In this document: positions 29,522 through 40,292 of the stretch, piece after piece
How positions within the stretch are numbered: position 1 is the stretch's first letter
How the letters are laid out: every line of letters begins with the position of its first letter
From: Aurantiochytrium sp. KH105
Lineage: Eukaryota; Sar; Bigyra; Thraustochytrida; Thraustochytriidae
Reading direction: 5' to 3'
DNA length: 64,000 nucleotides
NCBI GenBank assembly: GCA_003116975.1
Contig: BGKB01000189.1
Location: forward strand, 90,283-154,282
Notes under the pieces: model-generated
Told to the model about the DNA's origin: nothing
Database searches by the model: none
The model's input: only the letters and a program-made list of their open reading frames with translations
Translations under genes and position numbers: made by a program

Positions 29522-32500
29522 ATGCAGAGGCGCCGCTGGGAGGCAGACGATGCGGACGACACCGAGAGCGGGGTTGGCGGCGGCCGGGAGGGATGGACTG
29601 GCGTCGTGCTCGGGCCCAAGCACCTCGCTGCGCTGGAGCGCGGCGAATTTCTCCTCGACCTGCCGCGCGTGGAGCGCCTTGCAGACCTCGGAGTGAGGCT
29701 CGCCACCCTTGGCCTCTACGACTCGGCCAACGAAGAGGGAGACCGCGAAATTCGTGGTGCGCGAGCAGCCATGTTCATGAGCGACGTCCAGGACTTTCTC
29801 GAGGTCCTCGCGCAGCTTCAGCGGAGACAAGAGGCCCTTGCCCGGGAACATATGATCCTTAATCGCGCGCTTGTTAAAGAGAGAATGGAGGATGACTTTA
29901 ACGTCTGGCTCAGGGCCTGGGTCCGCCTGCAGCTGCAAGGCTGGGTCGAAAAGCTTGGAATTGCAAGATTTCTATATACGTTTCTTCCTAGGCTGCGAGA
30001 TGAACGTGATGGCAGGTCACGAGACCAAGACGACGCCATTTCGGCCGCTGACCAGGCTCAGATCTCCGCGCCATTTCTGACTCGCGAAAATCGGCGGCAT
30101 CGCGGTCATAGTCTTCTTTTTAGTGTGCTCTTTGCAGCCACAAGCCAGGTGCTCAGTTGGTACTTTGCTTTTGCCGAGATGAACTCCGCGCAATCGCTGT
30201 ATGCAATCGCTATAAGTGCCCTGCTCGCCTCGCTCTTGGGGCGAGTGCTCACCTGTTTTCTTTACTGGAAAATCGTTGACTGGGCCGTTCCGCAGCGCGT
30301 ATTCCGCTTTGGAGTTGGCGTGCTCTGGTCATTGATCGACGCAGAGCTTGCCATTAACGTAATTGCAAGCGGTTCCCTCAGTGAAATGCAAAGTGTCCAG
30401 GTTTCTGATGTGAGGACCTCCCAGGCCCCGCAAAAGGATATCGTCGCCGCCGGAGCCAGCGCTGATTTTCGGCTTGCAAGAGGTCACTTCTATATGAATT
30501 GCGTCAATCTCCTCACGCACGTGCCCTTGCTCGTTGTGCAGGCGATTGCCATCTCCGATCATCTACGATCGCGATCCGATGTCAGCCCACTTGGAGCTGC
30601 CGTGCTCGCTTTTACCTCAGCGTTTGTGCTCGTTCAGGGTCTGAATCTCAGAGCAATGCTCTCTTGCATTCCCCATCTACGCTTACTCTTAAATGCGCGC
30701 CACATCGTCATCGACTACATCCCGCTCGGCGACGGTCTACTTGATGATGGAGATGCCATTCCCGATGATGATCTTGATGGGGAAGAGGAAGACGACGACG
30801 ATGACATCGACGATGAGGAAGAGGATGCAACAAATTACGATGATGCAGAGAGTGGAAGAGTCAATCATGTGCGCCAAAGCAAGGTTCGTGACGTTCCCGG
30901 AAATACATCGCGAGCCAGTGAATCCGAAGAGTACCCTCCTGGACTTTGGGGCACGCTTAAGCGAGCTGCTGTAACCTGCAAAACGCTTGCTGTTCAAGGA
31001 GCAAAGGCCACCGGCAGCGCTGGTCGAGCCTTGATCGCTGCGTTGCGCGAGTCTCTGGGCCACGACGATGCTCCTGAAAACAGCGTTGCGCAGCGCTCAG
31101 TAAAGCAAGTGATGGCTCGCTACACGGACCCACCTGTGCCAGAATACGTGGACTTCTCACTCTTTCCTCAAGAAGTGCGCATGCTTTTTGACGTGTATAC
31201 CGTGTCTGACTTTTACCAGCGAATCGGGTTGTCCCCGACCGGCCCTGGCGCCTCGGACACGGTTCGTTCAAGCATCTGTCTTCCTTTGAATAGAATGCAT
31301 CGCGACGCACCTTTTACGGCATTACGCACGCTTCAGGTCACGAATGAAATCGGCATTGGCGCCGGCACGCTCGCGGCTATTCTTCAGAAACTGCCCACTC
31401 TCGATCATCTCAACTTGTCGTACTGCGAAAACATTGACGATGACGCGATGCGCGCTCTGGGAGATGCCGCTTGTCCGCTCGAAACCTTGTATCTCGATGG
31501 ATGTCTTGGCATTACTGATGCAGGTGTGGAGGATCTCGCGTTCGCTTGCGGCCGAGCACTGCTGAAGCTCTCATTGCGTAACGTGGTTGCTGTTTCTGGA
31601 AAGGGTCTCTGTCACCTTGCGGAACATTGTCCTCAGCTGCGCGAGCTCTATCTCGATCGCGATCCTCTTTTAATTCCTCTTCTCGCCGCCAAGGGCGCCA
31701 AGAAAACCAGGGCGAGCGGCGTCAGCAAGGCCAGTGCGTCAACCTCGCATAGTTTGGCAAGTCTCTTGTCCACCACGCTGTACTTTAGGCACGGCGATGA
31801 TTGTCATGGCAAGACGGTTGCTGAAGGTAGAATGCATGATCAAGGCCTCGCGGCGCTCGCCACGGCTTGTCCTCAGCTCCACACGCTCACGCTTGACAAC
31901 GCCACCGGTTTTACAGAGCGTGGCCTCCTCCACTTTATCCACGTTGTATCACCCTTTTTCCGCACACTAGGGCTCTCAGGAAGTGCCGCCGTCTCGGACC
32001 GTTGCGTCGGCGAGATAGTCACAACGCTACGGCACCTTCGCGAGCTCCGGCTCTCAAGAACCTCAATGGGCGATGAAGGCGGTGCGCAATTATTGGCCCA
32101 TGCTCGCGGCATCGACTGTCTTTTTGCGGAAAACACAGCAATGACGTCTGCTATGGCCGCGCGTCTTTGCGAATCGCGGCGACTCCCAATGGCCGATTCT
32201 TCGCTTGATGCAATTGCCGAGAAATTGTTGCGTCAGTGCGAATTGCTGCAGTCAAAGCTCGAGGAAGTCGCGCATGCGAATGGTCACAACGACGCAAGCC
32301 CGGGAAGTCGCTCACTTGTCGAATCGTCAAGTTTCAGAGACCTCATAGCCGCCAACGGAGATTTCGCGCAAGTTCTGAGTCGGCGCAGTGGTCGACATGC
32401 TTCTGGCGAAGACCATGACGCGGAATTCGCGAACACCGTGCAGTTACTAGCACGCTGCGTGAGTCTGCTGAGGCGCTTTGCGAATTGCGGTGGCTCTAAC

Positions 32501-33436
32501 GAATACAGTGCAGACGAGATGGTGTCTCGAGGCTCGTCAGGTCTTGGCAAGGCAGAGGTCAAGTGCCTCAGAACTTCTGTACAGCGCTACAGGTCCTCCA
32601 TGAACGTTGGCTGTGGTATTTGGCAGGGCATCTCACGTGCTGCGAACATCATTCATCCAGCAGGCGCACCGGTGCTCCCGCAGCGCAGTCTCTTGGCACC
32701 ATTTGGAAGATTTCCATTTCAAAGTCTGGCGCCGTTCGGTCTCGATGCCGTCGAGAGCTCGGGGCTAAAGTTCAACCTCTCGCTCTGTGTTTTTGTTGTC
32801 ATGGTGCCAAGCGCCGGCCGTCACGCTTTACTTCGAGATGACCACGACCAAGGAGAGTCCAAAAAGGACGAGTATGCAACAAGTCTGTATGGTCGAACAT
32901 CTCGCGTGGGATCTATATCCGCTTCGATGCGCGGTCTGCTTCGGGAGCACCCTGTCATTTGGCGGAAAGCGCGCAGCATGGTGTACTTGCATCCTCTTCG
33001 AAAGCGCCGCCACGATCTCTCGTTCTTGGATCTCCGTGGTTCGGTGCACGGACTTTTGCGTTTAGTGACCTGGGGTGGTTTTGCTTTTTTCGACGACGAC
33101 GGCGACTTTGTAGGTGCCGTTGCAAAAGGCCTCGGTGCAACAGTGAGTTTCCAAGGTCCGTTTGAGGTCAATCCCCTCTTTGTCCGTCGCCTTTACTCCC
33201 AAAATCGTTTTGGCACTGTTCCCTGTGGCAGCCACCAAGTCGCATTCGTACACGCGGACGAAGGCGGGTCGCGCCACAATACATGCGGTGCCTTCGTCGT
33301 AACACCTGCGTCGTCCAAGCCCGGAAGCTGCTTCATGTACACAATGATGGACGCAGGTCATGAACTCGCAGAAGAGGGCCAGGCCACGTTGGAGAAGAAT
33401 GTCACAGATGAGAATGATTTTCATGAAATGCCATGA
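29522..33436 (+). CDS. gene F: divergent inverted member of the membrane LRR family
   Basis: Single exon; 1304 aa from the ATG at 29522. Family marks are weak but in order: a HLAALERGEF / RLADLGVRLATLGLY segment matching the RLANLDHY region; SDVQDFLEVL; a membrane domain with KIVDWAVPQRVFRFGVGVLW (KLVDW of A) and THVPLLVVQ in place of QDIPQIVVE; LLLNARHIV matching LILVRHLV; then a very acidic loop (DDDLDGEEEDDDDD). Cys-LRRs have LDHLNLSYC and LYLDGC. The C-terminal module is reduced (GLKFNLSL; LVTWGGFAFFDDDGDFVGA; ATVSFQGPFEV). It is opposite in orientation to the other five and far more diverged, so probably an old branch. Function unknown. Confidence 0.8.
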   Translation: MQRRRWEADDADDTESGVGGGREGWTGVVLGPKHLAALERGEFLLDLPRVERLADLGVRLATLGLYDSANEEGDREIRGARAAMFMSDVQDFLEVLAQLQRRQEALAREHMILNRALVKERMEDDFNVWLRAWVRLQLQGWVEKLGIARFLYTFLPRLRDERDGRSRDQDDAISAADQAQISAPFLTRENRRHRGHSLLFSVLFAATSQVLSWYFAFAEMNSAQSLYAIAISALLASLLGRVLTCFLYWKIVDWAVPQRVFRFGVGVLWSLIDAELAINVIASGSLSEMQSVQVSDVRTSQAPQKDIVAAGASADFRLARGHFYMNCVNLLTHVPLLVVQAIAISDHLRSRSDVSPLGAAVLAFTSAFVLVQGLNLRAMLSCIPHLRLLLNARHIVIDYIPLGDGLLDDGDAIPDDDLDGEEEDDDDDIDDEEEDATNYDDAESGRVNHVRQSKVRDVPGNTSRASESEEYPPGLWGTLKRAAVTCKTLAVQGAKATGSAGRALIAALRESLGHDDAPENSVAQRSVKQVMARYTDPPVPEYVDFSLFPQEVRMLFDVYTVSDFYQRIGLSPTGPGASDTVRSSICLPLNRMHRDAPFTALRTLQVTNEIGIGAGTLAAILQKLPTLDHLNLSYCENIDDDAMRALGDAACPLETLYLDGCLGITDAGVEDLAFACGRALLKLSLRNVVAVSGKGLCHLAEHCPQLRELYLDRDPLLIPLLAAKGAKKTRASGVSKASASTSHSLASLLSTTLYFRHGDDCHGKTVAEGRMHDQGLAALATACPQLHTLTLDNATGFTERGLLHFIHVVSPFFRTLGLSGSAAVSDRCVGEIVTTLRHLRELRLSRTSMGDEGGAQLLAHARGIDCLFAENTAMTSAMAARLCESRRLPMADSSLDAIAEKLLRQCELLQSKLEEVAHANGHNDASPGSRSLVESSSFRDLIAANGDFAQVLSRRSGRHASGEDHDAEFANTVQLLARCVSLLRRFANCGGSNEYSADEMVSRGSSGLGKAEVKCLRTSVQRYRSSMNVGCGIWQGISRAANIIHPAGAPVLPQRSLLAPFGRFPFQSLAPFGLDAVESSGLKFNLSLCVFVVMVPSAGRHALLRDDHDQGESKKDEYATSLYGRTSRVGSISASMRGLLREHPVIWRKARSMVYLHPLRKRRHDLSFLDLRGSVHGLLRLVTWGGFAFFDDDGDFVGAVAKGLGATVSFQGPFEVNPLFVRRLYSQNRFGTVPCGSHQVAFVHADEGGSRHNTCGAFVVTPASSKPGSCFMYTMMDAGHELAEEGQATLEKNVTDENDFHEMP

Positions 33437-33609
33437 AGAGAAGATTTTTCAGTCAAACCTTGGCACAATTATTTATACCGTCGCAATAACTTTTTAGATG
33501 TCGCTCAAATGGTCAAGTCAAAGTCCCATGATCAGTATACTTGGGGAGGATTGGAGAGAAACTGTCATTTTTTTTTTTGATTTTAACTTTTGTTGTGGTA
33601 TACGCTATC

Positions 33610-35280
33610 TTAGGTAGCCTCTGACGGGGTGTTCCAGTCACTAGGGATGAGGTTATCCTGGATGATCTCGCGGTGGCAAGACCAGACGAGGCGAATGGCT
33701 TCAGGCGTACCGATACCCGCGCCGTTCGGGTTGCCGGCAGGACCGAACCAGTGGTTGGCCGGGGCGCCCGTAGTGCGTGCGCGGATACCATGGTAGGTGG
33801 TTCCGTTGACAGTGTTGGCGAGCATCTTGTGCTGGAAGGCAGGATCGTTGGAGACAACGGCAGCAGTAAGGTGGTGGGGAACACGTTCGCATGCCTCTAG
33901 GATACGGTCAACGTCCTTGTCAGAGTAGGTGGTGACAATCTGGAAGGGTCCAAAGAGCTCGGTGCTGGCAATCTCAAAGTTCTCCTCGGAGGAGAGCATG
34001 GAGTCAAGCGGAACAAAGATGGCAGTGGGCTGCACGGCACCGTACTTTTCATAAATGGTGTGGTTCTCGAGCTCCTCGCCGCCAAAGAGCACCTTTGCGC
34101 CGGGAATGCTGAGGACACGCTCCTTGTGCTCCATGATGCGCTGCGTAGACCAGCTCATGACGGGTCCGATGGAGAGATCCTCGAGGTTGCGGCGCTCGGC
34201 GAGCTTGGCCATTTGTTCAAAGAGGCCGGCCTCGGCAGCGTTTTCGTGGCAAAAGAGCATGGACTGGGCAGAGCACTTTTGGCCGGAAATGGCGTAGGCA
34301 TCCTGGTCGCACTGCCAGGCAACGTACTCGATGTCCTTTTTGTCCTTGACGTCGGGGCCGACAACCTTCCAGTCAAAACCGGCGTCCTCGACCTTGACCT
34401 TGCCAGTGGTGGCCTGGAGGAGGCGGGTCGCAACGCCAGAGCTACCGGTGAACTGCGTCATGCGCACGGGAGTGTCGGTGACAACTTCCTGAGTCTCGGG
34501 GCCGTCGGCGTGCAAGAGGTCGAGGGCCTCTGGGGGCATGCCGCAGTCGATAAGGAGGCGCACGTACTGCTCAAGGACCATGCTCGTCTGTGGAGAGCCC
34601 TTGATGACGGGCTTGTTACCCATGTAGAGGGCGCCCATGAGCTGGAGCACGGGGATCTCGAGAGGGAAGTTGAAGGGGGCAATGATGGCCACTGGGCCGT
34701 ACGGCCAGCGGTAGCCGCGGGACTCCTGGCCATTGTGGTCACCAGAGACGGTGAATCCGCGGGCCATGAATCGGACACCGTCGCCGGAAAAGTTCTTGAG
34801 AAAGGTGCGCGAGACATGGACCTCTGCGAGGGCCTGTGCGCGGTGCTTGGGCATGGTGCGCTGGATGCACTTGATGAAGAAGTCCTCAACCTCGGGGTCG
34901 TGGAGAGCGCGAGCGGCCTTGAAGGAGATCTCGCCCCACATGTTGTAGCGGTCGGGATTCTTGAGCGGGTTGTGGACGCCGCTCTTGGGGACCTTGCGGA
35001 GAGAATTCTTGAATTCGTCGAGCTCGCTGCCCTTGGTGGCGGGCATCTGGATGAAGTCCTCGCCGTTCATGGGGTCTGGGACGTTCATGTACTCGTTGGT
35101 TCCCTTCCAGGAACCGTCAACCAGATTCTCGAGCTTGCACGGCTTGCTGCCGCTAAGGCTGTCCGGGTCGAGCGTCGCCCAGCTCGGCACACCCGACATG
35201 GCGCGCGCCGTCATGCTGCCTACACCTCGGCGAAGCTCGCGGCCCGCCACGGCGGTCTTGCTTGCGGCGGAGTGCATCAT
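33610..35280 (-). CDS. P5CDH: delta-1-pyrroline-5-carboxylate dehydrogenase, mitochondrial (ALDH12-like)
   Basis: Oxidises glutamate-gamma-semialdehyde/P5C to glutamate with NAD+, the second step of proline breakdown. 556 aa, single exon, starting with two Met codons. Residues 1-30 are Arg/Ser/Ala-rich and look like a mitochondrial presequence. The ALDH fold is clear: PFNFPLE (202-208), the ELFGPF motif, general-base Glu in KVEDAGFDWK (Glu298) and nucleophile Cys336 in SGQKCSAQ. The sequence follows the plant ALDH12A1 type rather than the animal ALDH4A1 type across its length (from family knowledge). Convergent with gene F, 173 bp apart. Confidence 0.93.
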   Translation of the reverse strand: MMHSAASKTAVAGRELRRGVGSMTARAMSGVPSWATLDPDSLSGSKPCKLENLVDGSWKGTNEYMNVPDPMNGEDFIQMPATKGSELDEFKNSLRKVPKSGVHNPLKNPDRYNMWGEISFKAARALHDPEVEDFFIKCIQRTMPKHRAQALAEVHVSRTFLKNFSGDGVRFMARGFTVSGDHNGQESRGYRWPYGPVAIIAPFNFPLEIPVLQLMGALYMGNKPVIKGSPQTSMVLEQYVRLLIDCGMPPEALDLLHADGPETQEVVTDTPVRMTQFTGSSGVATRLLQATTGKVKVEDAGFDWKVVGPDVKDKKDIEYVAWQCDQDAYAISGQKCSAQSMLFCHENAAEAGLFEQMAKLAERRNLEDLSIGPVMSWSTQRIMEHKERVLSIPGAKVLFGGEELENHTIYEKYGAVQPTAIFVPLDSMLSSEENFEIASTELFGPFQIVTTYSDKDVDRILEACERVPHHLTAAVVSNDPAFQHKMLANTVNGTTYHGIRARTTGAPANHWFGPAGNPNGAGIGTPEAIRLVWSCHREIIQDNLIPSDWNTPSEAT

Positions 35281-36546
35281 CTTGCTTCGTTATCTCTCTC
35301 TCGCTGCTGCTTCTGCTGCGTCTGCTGCTGCTGCTGCGTTCAGAGTCTGTATCCTCCGCCTCAGAGCCTCTGCCGGCGGCACGGCTGCCGACTGCTCGCT
35401 GTGCTGCTCACCTCGCTTGCGCCTCGCTCTGGGGGAGGGCTAGGGCGGTGGCGTGCGTGCGTTTCCTCTCGATCGATCTCGAGTCGATCGATACGGGTTT
35501 GCTGCCCTGCCGGGCGGTCTGCCGGCCGGGGCCCCGCGCGGGACTCGCTCTGCTCTGCTTCTCCTTCTTCTGCTCCTAGGAGTGTATAGTAGTTGGGCCT
35601 GCTTCCTGCTTCCTCGCTCGCGGCTTCCTGCCAGCTGTGCTGCTTGCTGTTCGACTGTTTTCCGATCGCCGACGGCGCCGCACAGGATGACTGACCCGAG
35701 CAGCCCGGGCGCGCCGCCCTCCGAGTCCTCCGCGGCGCTGCGCGGGCAGCTGCGACAGCGACACGACTTGCAGGGTCGCGGGCCTCGTCCAGGTTTTGGT
35801 GGCGACGGTCATGATGTATGTATACGTACATTCATACCGCTAGCGGGTGCCGGGGCGCGGCGTGCTGCGAGCGTGCGTTATTTGCTGCGAAAGCAAGCCG
35901 CCGGTGCGGCCAGCAGCAGCTGCAGGTCGCCGAGCGCAGCCCCGACCCGGCTGAAGCGGCATCGAGAGCCTCGGCAGCGCGGGCTCGGAGGCTCGCTGCG
36001 CACCGCACGGCATCGCGGTCGATGACGAGGAGGAGGGTTTCTTCATTTCTTTCTTTCGACGGAGAGACTCGCAGCGCAGCGCAGGCGCGGCAGGCACGGC
36101 GGCAGGGCTGGCTGGCCTGGACGGCGCGCGCGTTTTTACCGTGGTCTCGAAGCCCAATGTAGACAGAGATTCCATCTTTCTTTCTTTCCTTCTTTCCTTC
36201 TTTCTTGCTTTCTTCTCGCGCCGGAGGGGACGTTGGGCGCGCCAACGCCGCCGAGGTGGAGCTGATCGTTGAGCGGGAAGAGGATGGATTCATTCCTGCA
36301 CGTGAGACGCGACGCGAGGCGAGGCGAGGCGACGCGAGACGCAGGCGGCAGGGCGCGAGTCGGTTTCCACGGAGTAGTCCAGGCAGCGTCGAGCGAGGGC
36401 GCAACGCGAGCGTGCCGGGAGCGGCAGCAGCAGCTGCAGCAAGCAGCAGGGCGAGTGAGGACTCGGAAGGCAGGGAGAAGAGGAGGAAGGCGCCGCGTTC
36501 GAAGCCGCGTTCGCTCCGGAGATGACGGCGATCGAATGAATTCCCG

Positions 36547-36595
36547 TCGCATCGCATCGCATCGCATCGCATCGCATCGCATCGCATCGCATCGC
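36547..36595. repeat. TCGCA pentanucleotide microsatellite
   Basis: Almost ten perfect tandem copies of TCGCA. The same unit recurs in a short run near 57640-57660, 21 kb away. Confidence 0.95.
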
Positions 36596-38837
36596 TGTCG
36601 GCGGAGGCGGGCGTCTCCAGATCAGTGCGACACGGCAGCTGGCAATCCAGGCCGGAGGTTAGAGTTGGTTCCGAGCACCGCAGCTGCCGCTCGCCGCGAG
36701 GCACGCACGCACGCTTGTCAGCCCACCAGCGTCTGCGTGTCGCGCACAGAGAGAGAGATAAAAGGAGGCTTGATGATCATGAGAGAGAAGGATCACTTCG
36801 AACCACGAACTTGGTCCAAGATGGCCTCAGATATGAACCAAGCGAGCGCCGACGATTCATTCATTCGTCCGGAGCACCTGCAGCTGCAGCTGCTGCTGCT
36901 GCAAGCACGGACGCCTGCGCAGCTGCAGCGGCCAGCTGCGGCGCGGCACGCCAGCCTTCGGGCTTGCGCGGCGCGACGCGGCGGGAGCCGTGAACCCACG
37001 GCAGGCAGGCAGGCAGAGGCAGGCTCAACAGTGATAGCCTAGGGAGGGCACCACCAGCGCACAGCCAGACTGTACGTACGCGTGCGGCGCGGCGCGGCCG
37101 TGGCTGCAGCCAGCTTGCTGCTGCTCATCTCACGGCTCTGCACAGCGCGTGCGCGCGCGCGGGGCGGCGGCGGTGCGTGTCGCAGCTGCAGCTGCGCGAC
37201 GCGGCCGCGCCGAGCATCGCGGCAGGCTGCGGCGTTGTCTCGCTTCGAATTTGCGTGCAGTATGTTGCGTGCCGGTTTTGAATTCAAATCTTGCGCGTGG
37301 GAACCAGAACGAGAAGGGGAAGAAGAGCTTATCGAAGAAGAAGAACTTGAAGAACTTGAAGAAGAAGAAGAAGAAGGAAAGCAGGAAGGCTGCTTCGACT
37401 GCTTCGACTGCGGCAGTGGCCATGGTGGCTTGTTCAAGTCCGAGTCGACAGGCCAGCCCGAAGAGTCCTCGTTCTTCATCCTTCGCTCCTCTCGCATGCC
37501 TTTGGCCGCTAGAAAACAGAAATAAACATCTAAAAAATACTTTATAGGCCTACTACCTGGAGTTCGATCGTCTCGCCGCCCACGAACTCTTGTGAACGAA
37601 CGAACACACACGCGCAGCCAGGCTCCGACGGCCTTCGAGGCAGGGCCGCAGCGGCAGCCTGCTGCTGCCGGCGGCAAAGGCCGCCCTGCCCCCGCGCCCC
37701 CCGGCAGCTCGCTGGCACGGCTGGTCCCCGGCAGCGGCGCGGCGTCCGGCGGGGCGGGTTTCTCGCGCTCCGCTCCGGAGCCTTTTTTTTTTTCGCTTTC
37801 GTGCCGCGGGTTCCCCTGCGCGTAAGCACGGTCAAGCCGCGGGGTCTTGTTCGATTGCGGTAGCTTCAAGAACATGGGGGACGTGGTACAAGACGCGGCG
37901 CGCGCGCGAGCGGACTCCGTGGGACGGTCTCGGCTCACGAGTGACCACGGCAGCGACGGCGACCTGGCTGGCGACAGCGACTGCGACAGCGAGTGGCACG
38001 GAGCAGTGCAGTAGCAGCTGCAGCACGAAGTGAGGGGGAGGGAGAAGATCGTGGTTGCAGACAGCTGCTGCTGCTGCTGCAGGCGCCGTGAGTGCCGAGG
38101 ATGGTGTCTCGGATGCCGTGGATAGTATCTCGGATGCTGTGGCTGTGGATGCCGTGGATGCCGACGAGGCGACGCCGCTGACGGCGAGGAGGAAGGACGC
38201 GTCGCGTCGAGGAGATCGCTCACTTTCTGCAGCCACACCACTATGCAATGCAAGCAGTGCAGTGCAGCTCTGTGGTTGTGGACAGCGTCGTTGAAGTCGC
38301 AGCTGTGCTGCAGTTGCGTTCGTTAGGTTCGTCGACTGACTTTGCTTCAATTGGTATGAAAAAGATGGCTGAGAATTGCGTGAACTTGCGAACAATCGTT
38401 GTTGCCAAGTCAAGGCCGCGTGCTGTGCCACGCATCGCTGATGCTGATGCTCTTGCGCAGGCGCAAAAATTTCACCGCGCGACAGAAGGGCCATGCGTAA
38501 GGCACACGGAGTAAAGACAACGTCTAAGATCGCAGTGCTTTTGTCCGCATGGCTGGCTCTCGACCCTGAGCCGCCCTTGCTTCCATCCTTCGTTCACTGC
38601 ACGTCGCAGTCGACACAGCAACCCAGAGCTACAGACTGTGCCGGGAATAGCGCCGGGTTCTTCATCGCGTAAAGAGTCCCTGCAGCTGCAGCGTATATGT
38701 TGACTGGTGGCACCCGGCCGCTGCAGCTGCGGCCAAAAACTGGATCCGTCAAGCTTGGCGGTTCGGGCAGCGGTGCGGCCGCGCGGATGGCAGCGTGGCT
38801 GTGGCTAGCTGTAGCTGTAGCTGTAGCTTGCAAACTC

Positions 38838-38937
38838 CTGGGTTGTGCTGTGCTGTGTTGTGCTGCGCTGTGCTGTGCTGGGCCGTGCTGAGCCGAGCTG
38901 AGCTGAGCTGTGCTGCGCTGTGCTGCGTTGTGCTGCG
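38838..38937. repeat. TGCTG pentanucleotide array
   Basis: Imperfect tandem TGTGC/TGCTG units about 100 bp long with GAGCT variants. A similar but shorter run lies at about 5170-5205 upstream of gene A. Confidence 0.85.
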
Positions 38938-39059
38938 CCCTCCCGGGTGTGCGCAGTGCACGGCTAAAAGTCTCAATCTCCCCCTTTCTCACGCCCCCTC
39001 TCCAAGCCTCACCAAACAATCATGCAAACAATGTTCAACTTTGTCAACCAGCTTTTAGT

Positions 39060-40292
39060 CTAAGCGCGGACGAGGACAGAAGAAGTGGATGTCGGCGCGG
39101 CGCCGCCATCGCGGGAGGCCTCAGACGGAAGCTGCTCGTTCTGTCCGCTGTCCATATCCTGCTTTGCGCATTGAAAATCAAAATCGTCGAGGTCTGCGAC
39201 GTCATCGGTGGCCTCCTCGTACGCCGGATAGTGATACTTGTGAATGTAAAACTCGACGAGCACGATGACCGGGAGCAAGGAGGTCACCACGGCAAAAGAA
39301 TAGGCCACTTGAAATGGAATTTCGAGTCCCTTGTAGAAAAACTCGAGCTGCCAGCGGAGAGAGGTCGAGCCCCACGTCACACCCCAATAGTTGCGCACCA
39401 TCCAGGCCTTGTGGCGAACAATGTTGCGGCGAACCGCAAAGTATACCGCCACAATGATGCTGACGAACCAAAACACGCTGACTACGACAAAAGTGGCATT
39501 CACCGCGAGACCACCTTCCGACGTGAGACCAAGCCAGAAGGACCCGGTCGCAGAAGCCAAGATTGACACGGCGTAGACACGACCAATGGCGCGATGCGCT
39601 GCGCGATACGAGCGGCGAAATGGTGTATAAAACAGAAAGATACCCAGGAAGAGCGCAAGCGAAGCGCCAACGACGTGCATCCAAAAGATGAAGCGATAGC
39701 GCGGAAACTGAGCTCCAGGGAAAACGCGACCTTCCTCGTAGCAGCGAGCTTGGATGGAGAACTGGTACCGCTGCGCGCATGCTGCGCTCGCCTCGAGGTC
39801 CGCTCCGTCGTCGCTGCGAGCCAACAGACCGCCCTCGATTCCTTTGACAAGATATGTGATGAGCTGGTACAAGGGGATGAGGTCCACTCCGATTGTGACG
39901 CCAAAAAGAAAGTACTTTGTACTGCTGCCAAAATTGCCAACCAATCCTGGAAATCGGTGATTCAAATAGAGGATGCAGGCAACGAGAATAGAAACACCCA
40001 GCACGCCCTGGAATCCAGCCACAGGAACGGCAAAGGTGATAATACCGACCACGAAACCAAAGGCGAGCATGGTTCGCCGAAAGATGAGAGGTGACACAGT
40101 CTTGCCGCTGCGGAAGGAAACCTTCTGCAGCTGCACGTCTTGGGAAAACGCCGCCCGTTTGCCTTCGAAGTCTGTCTTCGCAGGATGCTCTGCGGGCCCG
40201 GAAGAACATTCATCGGACTTCGCCTGGCTCGACGCCGCCGATTCTTGATCGAGCCCGCGCTTGCTCGTAAAAAATCGCGAGCTCTTCATCAT
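39060..40292 (-). CDS. DUF2306-type multi-pass membrane protein
   Basis: 410 aa from the ATG at 40292 (MMKSSRFF). The frame extends to 40634, but the extra 114 residues are Arg/Ser-rich and look like 5' flank. The first about 90 residues are hydrophilic, then six to seven hydrophobic segments follow, including FIFWMHVVGASLALFLGIFL, AIGRVYAVSILASATGSFWL and an AYSFAVVTSLLPVIVLVEF end. The HRAIGRVYA and HKAWMVRNY segments with spaced His residues are typical of DUF2306 membrane proteins, whose biochemical role is not established. It ends in an Asp-rich cytosolic-type tail. No clear partner nearby. Confidence 0.75.
   Translation of the reverse strand: MMKSSRFFTSKRGLDQESAASSQAKSDECSSGPAEHPAKTDFEGKRAAFSQDVQLQKVSFRSGKTVSPLIFRRTMLAFGFVVGIITFAVPVAGFQGVLGVSILVACILYLNHRFPGLVGNFGSSTKYFLFGVTIGVDLIPLYQLITYLVKGIEGGLLARSDDGADLEASAACAQRYQFSIQARCYEEGRVFPGAQFPRYRFIFWMHVVGASLALFLGIFLFYTPFRRSYRAAHRAIGRVYAVSILASATGSFWLGLTSEGGLAVNATFVVVSVFWFVSIIVAVYFAVRRNIVRHKAWMVRNYWGVTWGSTSLRWQLEFFYKGLEIPFQVAYSFAVVTSLLPVIVLVEFYIHKYHYPAYEEATDDVADLDDFDFQCAKQDMDSGQNEQLPSEASRDGGAAPTSTSSVLVRA

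Larger units (their letters stand above)
35281..39059. other. 3.8 kb gene-poor, repeat-rich region
   Basis: No convincing gene on either strand; the open frames are Arg/Ala/Ser-rich or homopolymeric. It holds the 5' flank of P5CDH with CTG/CTT runs (35303-35340), a TTTCTTTCC tract (about 36175-36215), GAA repeats (about 37320-37380), TGGATGCCG-type short repeats (about 38100-38165) and GC-rich unique DNA. A gene with several introns cannot be excluded. Confidence 0.5.

Noticed and set aside
34060..35589. 509-codon plus-strand frame
   Set aside because: Antisense shadow of the P5CDH gene.
37039..38253. 404-codon minus frame with poly-Ser and His/Pro runs
   Set aside because: Low-complexity translation of GAA and CTG-type repeats; no conserved domain seen.
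39094..39566. Plus-strand frame over the DUF2306 gene
   Set aside because: Antisense shadow; the opposite strand has clear membrane helices and DUF2306 motifs.
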